Under the pieces are notes generated by a model. It worked only from the letters and a program-made list of their open reading frames with translations, was not told the origin of the DNA and made no database searches. Shown one piece after another: positions 1 through 6,768 of a stretch of DNA of 64,000 nt. Origin of the DNA: Jannaschia sp. Os4. GTDB lineage: Bacteria > Pseudomonadota > Alphaproteobacteria > Rhodobacterales > Rhodobacteraceae. Where the stretch lies: contig NZ_JAFCAR010000001.1 of NCBI RefSeq assembly GCF_016820245.1, positions 682,001 to 746,000 on the forward strand, read 5' to 3'. The translations under genes were made by a program, and so were the position numbers. Numbering within the stretch: position 1 is the first letter of the stretch; each line of letters starts with the position of its first letter.

Positions 1-2
1 AG

Positions 3-503
3 ATCCGCGACCGCGCCTACTTCGAGACGTTTCCGACGTGGCACGGCGCACTCTACAGAGCCGTCGAGCCCGCAACCACGACGCCGTTCGCGCCACGGGC
101 GAGGGACAAGGGCCTGCATGCGCCGCTCGTCGCACTCGCCCGCCATGTCGTCGGCGTGGATCGACCGGCGGCGACGGAAGCCCAATTCGTCGCGATCGAA
201 GCGGAGATTGAACGCATCGTCGAACGCATTCGGCGGATCGATCCGAACGAGGCGGATCAGGCACGCGAGGAGCTGGCGGAGTTCGTCCGACGCTGGCGCA
301 GTGAAGGAACCGGAGCCGGATCCTACTGGAACGACCAAAAACCGGACAGGAGCTTCCTAATCTCCGCTGAGGTCGCCGCACGTCGACGGGCACTCGGCCA
401 GGACGCCGCACCCGGAATCCCGACGCCGAACAGTATGAGGAATGTCGAGGCCACGACGCACTTCAAGCTATGGGAGGGTATGCCGAATGAAGGAACTGGG
501 TGA
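3..503 (+). CDS. drmA: DrmA-like helicase, C-terminal fragment (DISARM-type defence)
   Basis: The reading frame is open from the left edge of the window and ends at a TGA, so only about 166 C-terminal residues are present. They begin AYFETFPTWHGALYRAVEP, continue PFAPRARDKGLHAPLVALAR, and finish with TPNSMRNVEATTHFKLWEGM. I recognise this as the tail of the DISARM helicase DrmA. The ATPase motifs lie outside the window and cannot be checked. The frame overlaps the start of drmB by 17 bases, which indicates one operon and probable translational coupling. Family knowledge: DrmA and DrmB form a complex that engages phage DNA. The assignment rests on tail similarity and on the adjacent drmB, so I am fairly but not fully sure. 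Confidence 0.75.
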   Translation: MRDRAYFETFPTWHGALYRAVEPATTTPFAPRARDKGLHAPLVALARHVVGVDRPAATEAQFVAIEAEIERIVERIRRIDPNEADQAREELAEFVRRWRSEGTGAGSYWNDQKPDRSFLISAEVAARRRALGQDAAPGIPTPNSMRNVEATTHFKLWEGMPNEGTG

Positions 504-2328
504 GGTCCGTCGGAGCCAAGTTCTCGGCTACGGTCCGGGCGCCATCATCGATTTCAGGGCCGGTGCGAAGGGCGGCGGTCCCGTATCCGCTTTGGCCGTC
601 GGCCTTCACAGGTGGCCGCAGCCGAGTGGTGGGAACGACGACCCACAGATCGTACACGAAGTTCGCTTGCAGAAGCTGCTCGGGAAGTCGTTCTTTCTCC
701 TTCCTCCCGTTTCCGAGACGGACGACGGTACTCCGCCCGATCGTCCCCTACCGGCGATCCGCTTTCCGAACTGGCTGCTTTGCCCCGAATGCCGTCGGTT
801 AGACCGTGCGGATCGCTGGGGCCATGAGATGACCGACCCGGCGCGATGGTGCGAGGATTGCAGCACTGACGATCGGCGCGTCTTCGTCGTTCCGTCGCGC
901 TTCGTGACCGCATGCGAGAACGGTCACCTGGACGAATTCCCGTGGCGCTGGTGGCTTCGGCGTCGATCGCGGACGGAGCCGAAGTGTGCGCCCGGATCGG
1001 CGGAGGATGCGCGCCGCTGCAGACTGTACCTCGAAGGTGGCGATGGAACCGGCCTGGAGTCGCTGCGGCTTGTCTGCAAAGCGAAGGACTGTGGTGCGAT
1101 CACCAACATGGCGGGAGCATTCTCTAAGACCGCTCTCGAAGGGAGAGCCTGTTCGGGCCGCCGAGGCTGGATCGACAACGAACACGAGGACTGCGACACA
1201 CCTCCCCGCGCGCTCCAACGCGGCGCCTCCAACCTCTACTTCCCGGTCACCTTCTCGACCCTCTCTATTCCCCCCTGGACCGACAACATCCAAAGCGATC
1301 TCAGCGCGACGTGGGACGTTCTCATCGCCAACCCCGACATGCGGAATGCCCTGATCGCGGGGCTGGCCTCCTCGAACGCCGCTAAACATGGTCTTACGGC
1401 CGACGAATATGCCGATCGCGTCCGCCTACGGCTGCAGCAGACGGACGAGCTGACCGCGGAGGCCCTTCGTTTCGAGGAGTACGAGCGGCTGTCGGGAACT
1501 GAGATGTCAAACGACTTTCAGACGCGCGCGCAGGACGCTCCGGACGAGCTCTCCGACCTGATCGACAAGGTCGTGCGGGTGGAGAGGCTTCGTGAGGTTC
1601 GGGCCCTCGTATCTTTTACCCGCATCTACCAGTCCGCCTCGTACGATCAGCCCGGACCGGGCGAGTTCTCGGATCTCTCCCCGACGGCCCTGCCCTGGCT
1701 GCCCGCGGTCGAGGTGAGAGGGGAAGGCATTTTCATCCGCCTGCGCGAGTCGGCGGTGCGGTCATGGAGCGAACGGAAGGACGTCTCCCGTCGTGCCGCC
1801 GAAATCGATCGGGAGAAGCGACGCCAGCACGAACGCGACTACGGCGACGACGTCGAGTACTCACCCGTCTCCCCGCCGTATCTCCTCGTTCACTCGCTGG
1901 CCCACGCGGTCATCCGACGCCTCTCGTTCGACTGCGGCTACGACGCCGCCTCGCTGCGGGAGAGGCTCTACGTCGGCGACGATCCCTTCATGGCGGGTCT
2001 TCTCGTCTATACCGCCACGAGCGACGCGGACGGCACCCTCGGCGGCCTCGAACGTCAGGGCCGTCGGGACAGAATCGCCGCGACGATCCGCGGTGCTGTG
2101 GAGGACAGCGTCTGGTGCGCCTCCGATCCGTTGTGCCGCAGCGGCGTCAGCAGTGCGTCCGAACCCCTGAACGGCGCGGCCTGCCACGGTTGCCTGCTCC
2201 TGCCCGAGACGAGCTGCGAGAACGGGAACCGTTTTCTCGACCGCTCGGCGCTGACGTCCGTGGGGTCAACGGACGGTGCTGGGTACTTCGACTGTACCCT
2301 CACCGATCCTACATCATCGCCTCTCTAG
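487..2328 (+). CDS. drmB: DrmB, DUF1998-domain protein of a DISARM-type system
   Basis: This 613-residue protein begins MKELGEVRRSQ. An earlier in-frame ATG at 442 exists, but ATG 487 is preceded by GGGAGGG at a normal distance and starts at the conserved N-terminus. The early motif GYGPGAIIDF, a CPEC...CEDC zinc-binding pair near residues 95 to 125, and the closing CHGCLLLPETSCENGNRFLD block are typical of DrmB/DUF1998. Family knowledge: DrmB partners the helicase DrmA in DISARM. The gene runs convergently toward the vsr-HNH-dcm operon, with about 75 bases between stop codons. No drmC (phospholipase D-like) gene follows, unlike canonical DISARM loci. The DUF1998 identity is firm. Membership of a functional DISARM is an inference. 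Confidence 0.88.
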   Translation: MKELGEVRRSQVLGYGPGAIIDFRAGAKGGGPVSALAVGLHRWPQPSGGNDDPQIVHEVRLQKLLGKSFFLLPPVSETDDGTPPDRPLPAIRFPNWLLCPECRRLDRADRWGHEMTDPARWCEDCSTDDRRVFVVPSRFVTACENGHLDEFPWRWWLRRRSRTEPKCAPGSAEDARRCRLYLEGGDGTGLESLRLVCKAKDCGAITNMAGAFSKTALEGRACSGRRGWIDNEHEDCDTPPRALQRGASNLYFPVTFSTLSIPPWTDNIQSDLSATWDVLIANPDMRNALIAGLASSNAAKHGLTADEYADRVRLRLQQTDELTAEALRFEEYERLSGTEMSNDFQTRAQDAPDELSDLIDKVVRVERLREVRALVSFTRIYQSASYDQPGPGEFSDLSPTALPWLPAVEVRGEGIFIRLRESAVRSWSERKDVSRRAAEIDREKRRQHERDYGDDVEYSPVSPPYLLVHSLAHAVIRRLSFDCGYDAASLRERLYVGDDPFMAGLLVYTATSDADGTLGGLERQGRRDRIAATIRGAVEDSVWCASDPLCRSGVSSASEPLNGAACHGCLLLPETSCENGNRFLDRSALTSVGSTDGAGYFDCTLTDPTSSPL

Positions 2329-2403
2329 CGACCCGACGCTGTCTCCGTCGCTGAGGTGGGCGCCTCCTGGAAATCGGACACTGAGAGAAGCTACGATTTG
2401 AAA

Positions 2404-2874
2404 TCATTCTGGTCTTCGAGAAGGAGACGAACGAGATGGCGAAGAGGAAGCGGCACGTTTTGGACTTGCCCTGCCAAGAAACGCCATCAACCGCTCGGCA
2501 AGAGCCCTTTGGTCTTTGGTTTCACACTGCCAAACGACGAGCACGGCCCAGCCCGCGGTCTCCAGCAACGACACAGCCTGCCGATCGCGCTCGACGTTGC
2601 GTGCGAGTTTAGCCTTCCAGAAGTCAATATTGGTCTTTGGGATTGTACCGCGGGGGCAGTCATGACTGTGCCAGAAGCAGCCGTGCACGAATATGATCTT
2701 TCGCAGACGAGGGAATACAAGGTCGGGTCGGCCTGGTAGGTCCTTGCGATGGAGACGAAACCGGTAGCCGAGCGCGTGCGCCGTTCGGCGCACGAGCAGC
2801 TCCGGCTTGGTGTCTTTGCCCTTGATGCGGCCCATAAGCCGGGAGCGCTGTTCGGGCGAGATTCTGTCCGCCAA
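2404..2874 (-). CDS. vsr: Very short patch repair endonuclease (Vsr)
   Basis: A 156-residue Vsr that nicks DNA at T:G mismatches left by deamination of 5-methylcytosine. The residues line up exactly with E. coli Vsr numbering: Asp51 in GRPDLVF, His64 and His69 in FVHGCFWHSHDC, and the zinc set Cys66, His71, Cys73 and Cys117. All catalytic and structural positions are therefore intact. The start is a TTG three bases after the HNH stop codon, with GGAG about 10 bases upstream, so translation is probably coupled to the preceding gene. It is the last gene of the minus-strand operon. Its presence with a cytosine methyltransferase implies protection of methylated sites from mutation. The Arg/Ser/Pro-rich tail after residue about 135 is probably disordered. 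Confidence 0.93.
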   Translation of the reverse strand: MADRISPEQRSRLMGRIKGKDTKPELLVRRTAHALGYRFRLHRKDLPGRPDLVFPRLRKIIFVHGCFWHSHDCPRGTIPKTNIDFWKAKLARNVERDRQAVSLLETAGWAVLVVWQCETKDQRALAERLMAFLGRASPKRAASSSPSRSSPSRRPE

Positions 2875-2877
2875 GGG

Positions 2878-3777
2878 TCAAGTCGCTCCAGCGAACCGGT
2901 TCCGATGCTCGGCCATGAACCGTTCGCTCGGATGCAGACGCTCGTCGGTAGGCAGATGAATGCGCTCGACCGCGCTGGAAAGCAGGCGGCGAAACTCTTC
3001 CGGCACCCGATTGTGGGCGACAAGGAGGCGGTACTGAGGGTCGATCGAGATAAGGTGGCGATCGAAGAGCCAATGCGCCGTGGCGGACAGCGCCAGCCCG
3101 TTCTGGACGATGTCCCGGCCCCCGTCCCGGACCGGCTTGATATGAGCGGCTTGGACTTCCGACCGTCCGCCCCCGTTGATGATGCGTAGGCGCGTTACTG
3201 CGCACCGATCGTCATACGCCTCGCAGACGGCCTTCCTAAACAGCGCGTCGCGCACCGCGCGGTCGACGAGGCGTCGCTCCCGTCGTTCCGCACCATGGGG
3301 TTCGTCGTCGTTGCGATCGACCTCGAACTGCCATCGGAACGCTTCGTCGGGTCGGTCAAGGGTCTTCAATCCGGCATCGACCAGGGCGACGAAGTCATCG
3401 TCCTCGAGCGGACGGACGGAGCGCCCGCGAAGGTAGATGCCGATCCGGGAAACATCATCCTCGGCGATGCGTCGCAGAGCATCTTCGCCGTAGCGTCCTT
3501 TGGAGCGCCACGGCACGGGATCAGAGAACGGCAGATAGTCTGCGATCTCCGCATAGTAATAGCTTGGCCGGTCGGGATCAGCTCTGATTCGCGCGATCCG
3601 ACCGGCCCCAAAGTAGGTAATGCCCCCACCGCCATCCCGCGGGCGCCTAAACACCGCCCAGCCGCCCTCCGCGGCCCGAAGAGGTTGAAGGTACCGCGAA
3701 GGGAAGTGGTAGCGCTCGGCGGTTGCATCATCGTAGGCCGATCCCTGCTTGGTATCGAGGACGACCTTGTTTGGCAT
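2878..3777 (-). CDS. HNH endonuclease with an unassigned N-terminal domain
   Basis: A 299-residue protein. I chose the ATG at 3777 (MPNKVVLDTK), which follows the methyltransferase stop by 7 bases. The frame is open further upstream, but that part would overlap dcm by about 100 bases. The C-terminal half holds an HNH_2-type nuclease: Cys185 and Cys192, then AAHIKPVRDGG with His212, QNGLALS with Asn226 and TAHWLFD with His235. The first about 120 residues (YHFPSRYL..., SYYYAEIADYLPF) form a separate domain that I cannot name with confidence. A PUA/EVE-like modified-base reader is one possibility. Lying between dcm and vsr, it is the best candidate for the restriction nuclease of the locus. Nuclease family firm, specificity unknown. 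Confidence 0.85.
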   Translation of the reverse strand: MPNKVVLDTKQGSAYDDATAERYHFPSRYLQPLRAAEGGWAVFRRPRDGGGGITYFGAGRIARIRADPDRPSYYYAEIADYLPFSDPVPWRSKGRYGEDALRRIAEDDVSRIGIYLRGRSVRPLEDDDFVALVDAGLKTLDRPDEAFRWQFEVDRNDDEPHGAERRERRLVDRAVRDALFRKAVCEAYDDRCAVTRLRIINGGGRSEVQAAHIKPVRDGGRDIVQNGLALSATAHWLFDRHLISIDPQYRLLVAHNRVPEEFRRLLSSAVERIHLPTDERLHPSERFMAEHRNRFAGAT

Positions 3778-3784
3778 CGTGCGG

Positions 3785-4978
3785 TTAGCAGGCTTCGGAT
3801 TGCGCGGGGCGGGATTGACGGAGCACATCTGCGAGATGGCGGCACAGGATCTCGGCCAAGAGCACGGGTACGGCGTTTCCAATCTGCATCCCGGCCGCCA
3901 TCAGGCCTCCTTCGAACACGAAGTCGTCCGGGAACGTCTGCAGTCGAGCGGCCTGCCGTGCCGTGATGCCGTGAGGTTCCGTCGGGTGGACGAAGCGTCC
4001 CTTTGACGGGTTGATGCACGCTGTCGTCATCGTCGGGGAAGGCTTACTCGGGTCGATGCGTCCGTAGACGTCCTTGTGGCCGCTGTGGGTCTCGTGACAG
4101 GCGAGAACACGGTTCGATTGTTCTCGGGAGCCGCCGTTGATCGGCGTACTTTCGAAGACGGCCGTCAGCTCGGCGCTGTGGTTCATGTGCGTATTGTTCT
4201 CGTCGTCTGGCAAAGGATCGTCGGCGAAAGCGTCCGATGCGGTGCGCCAAGGCTCGGCTACGCCGTAAAGGTCCAACTTTTCGGGATCGCCGTGGCTCCG
4301 AGGAGGTGGCCAAGCCGCATCGAAGGCAACGCGCGAAGCATCGTAGCCGACGATGAACACTCTTTTACGGTTCTGTGGCACGCCGTAGTCACGCGCGTTC
4401 AGAATAGTCGGCCCGAGAAGCGTGTACCCGTGTTCCCGCGCAGTATCCAAAAATCGCCGAAGGTACTCCGCATGCTTCTTATGGAGCATGCCAGGGACGT
4501 TCTCGAGGAGGAACATCCGTGGCTGAACGGCCTTCACGAAGGCGAAATAGCGCATCAGGAGCGCATTGCGCGGATCGTCGACCCCGGCCTTGCCGAGGCG
4601 GTGCGAGGAGAATCCTTGGCAGGGCGGACCTCCGAGGAGCAGATCGCACTGGCCTTCGACCAAACCGGCCTCGTCCATGACGTCGTGGGGGTTCAGATCG
4701 AGGATGTCTTCATCGAAGATCTCGATCGAGCGGTCAGTTCGGTTGCGGATCATTCGCCTGTAGGTCGCGACCGCGTGTCCGTAGTGCTCGACCGCCGCTC
4801 TGATCTCGAAGTCGGCTTTGATCGCGCCTAGCGAAAACCCTCCCGCCCCCGCGAATAAATCGGCGGCGATAAGCGGAGCCTCCGGGGTCTCTGCGCAGCG
4901 CCTCTCGCTTCGCCCGAGAGCATTGTCGTAGGAACTCGATGTCCTTCGCTCGTGCGTATCTTCGTAGGCGCGGAGCAT
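3785..4978 (-). CDS. C5-cytosine DNA methyltransferase (Dcm/DrmMII-type)
   Basis: A 397-residue m5C methyltransferase. Visible motifs are motif I DLFAGAGGFSLG starting at residue 40, motif IV GGPPCQGFS with catalytic Cys120, motif VI LLENVPGM with Glu159, motif VIII QNRKRVFIVG, and motif X MQIGNAVPVLLAE near the C-terminus. The target-recognition region lies at roughly residues 230 to 320 and its specificity cannot be read by eye. The ATG overlaps the stop of the receiver gene as TGATG, so the two are coupled. It should methylate host sites and mark self DNA. In DISARM terms it occupies the place of DrmMII, but the Vsr and HNH neighbours also fit a Type II restriction-modification arrangement. 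Confidence 0.95.
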   Translation of the reverse strand: MLRAYEDTHERRTSSSYDNALGRSERRCAETPEAPLIAADLFAGAGGFSLGAIKADFEIRAAVEHYGHAVATYRRMIRNRTDRSIEIFDEDILDLNPHDVMDEAGLVEGQCDLLLGGPPCQGFSSHRLGKAGVDDPRNALLMRYFAFVKAVQPRMFLLENVPGMLHKKHAEYLRRFLDTAREHGYTLLGPTILNARDYGVPQNRKRVFIVGYDASRVAFDAAWPPPRSHGDPEKLDLYGVAEPWRTASDAFADDPLPDDENNTHMNHSAELTAVFESTPINGGSREQSNRVLACHETHSGHKDVYGRIDPSKPSPTMTTACINPSKGRFVHPTEPHGITARQAARLQTFPDDFVFEGGLMAAGMQIGNAVPVLLAEILCRHLADVLRQSRPAQSEAC

Positions 4979-6768
4979 CAGTCCCCATCCCCGTCGCTCT
5001 TCTCGAAATCAAGACCGATCCTAGACTGCGATGCCGTCAAATGGGACTGAATCTCCAAGGCGTACTCGTATCGCAACATACCACAGACGTGAGCTTCGAC
5101 ACGAACGAGCTCGAGACTGTCAAGGGGATCGGCCCTATCTTTAGTGGACGACAGGAAGCCGAGCTCGCAAACGACCGGGCTTTGCGTGGGTAGATAGCCG
5201 TCGTCCGTGACATACATCATCATCGATGTTGGCGACTCACCCGCCCGTTTCGCAACCGCGAAAGACAACCTCGTCGAAGTTCCGTTCCGCGCTTCGATGT
5301 TGGCGAACACCAGTCCGCCGCGCTGAGCATCGCGAAGATTCTTGTCGTGCGTACGCGGCAACAGCTTGACCGCCGTGAACCGTTTCAGCCCGCTCGCCCG
5401 GTCCCGTGAGTCGCCGCGTTGACGTTTTGGAACCATGTCGCAGGCAGGCGTAAGGCAAACCCAGTACTCGTCGTCGACATGAAGAACGTGGCCGATCTCG
5501 AGGTGGGCACTTCGGTTCGGCTTGCTGCCGACAAAGGCGTTATGGCCGATCTTAGCGTCGTTCAGCGCAGTCTTGTTCTCGATATCGAGTCCGAAGCGAT
5601 CCTTGATAACGTCGCCGGGGGGCCGACCGACGTCGACGTTCCTGATCCTCTTGGCGAACAAGGCAACCGCCGGCATCAGTTGGTCAAGCAGCTGCTCAGC
5701 ATGTTTGCGGGCGGTGGAATCGACAAGCGAGTCGAGAGTGCGTTCTTCCTGTTCGAGGAGGCGTAGATACCACACGGCTCCTACGTCGCGCCTGCCGAGT
5801 GCGTCGTCCTGCACCTCGATCCCCCGCTCGTTCATTTCCGCGCGCAGCTTCGTCAGCATCAGACGGGACGGAAGGGGTTCCCATGTCGCAAGGGCGGAAC
5901 GCACAGCGTCGAGTAGCGAACCACTATTCCTTTTGGACTTGAAGGCGAGGAATCCGCGGGCGGCGCGGACAAACTTGGTTCCTTCTGCTTCCCAATCGAG
6001 GACGTCGAGCCCCCGGTCCGCAAAGCGTGACGGGTTCGACATCTCGAAGAGTGCCAGGACGTGGCGGGCCGCGTCCGGCCAGGCGTTCCGTTCGACACCC
6101 TTGTCGTCGAGAAGCTTGGCGAGTTCCCCCCACGGACCCGCGCCGGTCCTTACAACGCGATCAAACTTGTCGGGCGCCTGCAGCAGTTGTCGACGAGCAG
6201 CGGCATAGAGGGCCGTCGTTACGGTCGAGGCGAGTTCGTCCTCGAAATCCGTCAACAAATTGATCGTCGCATCGTCGGGTGCAGGCTCGATCGAGAAGCT
6301 CGGCTGCAGGAAGCCGAGGACGAACTCGTAGAAGACCTCGTCGAGGTCCTCCTGCGTGTGGACGAGGATGAGATTGAAATGCTTGTTCGACAAGGCTTCG
6401 CGGGCGATCCGCACGGCCATTGTGCCATCGCCTACCCTCGTCCTATCGAGTTGGTAGTCGAGAACGAGTAAATCCGTCTGCTGGAGAGTACCGACGTGTT
6501 CCTCGTCTTCATCTGTACCGGGAGACGTCGCGTCGTGGACGTCCAGAATGTATGAAGGCGCGTCCGGCTGACGAAATTCGTCGATGACAGCCTGAACGTC
6601 GGCCTTGCCCGTCTCCGAACGCCAGGACTTATGACCGTGTCTTTTCTCCTGCTCTTCTTCCGGCAGGAGAACTTCGCGAAGCGTCGGGTAGTCGTCGTCG
6701 ACGATCAGGACCGAACGAATGGGATCGATGAACGCCTCGGAGATCAGTTCCTCGTAGGTCGCGGTCAT
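4978..6768 (-). CDS. Receiver-domain protein of the defence operon (response-regulator-like)
   Basis: A 596-residue protein. The N-terminus shows a receiver-like core: SVLIVDDD with acidic residues 24 to 26, DLLVLDYQLD with probable phospho-acceptor Asp104, and LILVHTQED with Thr138. The gap between the acidic cluster and Asp104 is about 80 residues, much more than the usual 45 or so, so there is an insertion. It matches the divergent receivers found in conflict systems (Response_reg_2 type) better than a transcriptional regulator, and no DNA-binding domain is visible. Residues about 170 to 596 are unassigned; a Cys/His-poor segment around VCLTPACDMVPKRQRG could be part of a separate beta-rich fold. 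The gene overlaps the upstream kinase-like gene by ATGA. It is presumably the signalling partner of that protein. Confidence 0.8.
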   Translation of the reverse strand: MTATYEELISEAFIDPIRSVLIVDDDYPTLREVLLPEEEQEKRHGHKSWRSETGKADVQAVIDEFRQPDAPSYILDVHDATSPGTDEDEEHVGTLQQTDLLVLDYQLDRTRVGDGTMAVRIAREALSNKHFNLILVHTQEDLDEVFYEFVLGFLQPSFSIEPAPDDATINLLTDFEDELASTVTTALYAAARRQLLQAPDKFDRVVRTGAGPWGELAKLLDDKGVERNAWPDAARHVLALFEMSNPSRFADRGLDVLDWEAEGTKFVRAARGFLAFKSKRNSGSLLDAVRSALATWEPLPSRLMLTKLRAEMNERGIEVQDDALGRRDVGAVWYLRLLEQEERTLDSLVDSTARKHAEQLLDQLMPAVALFAKRIRNVDVGRPPGDVIKDRFGLDIENKTALNDAKIGHNAFVGSKPNRSAHLEIGHVLHVDDEYWVCLTPACDMVPKRQRGDSRDRASGLKRFTAVKLLPRTHDKNLRDAQRGGLVFANIEARNGTSTRLSFAVAKRAGESPTSMMMYVTDDGYLPTQSPVVCELGFLSSTKDRADPLDSLELVRVEAHVCGMLRYEYALEIQSHLTASQSRIGLDFEKSDGDGD

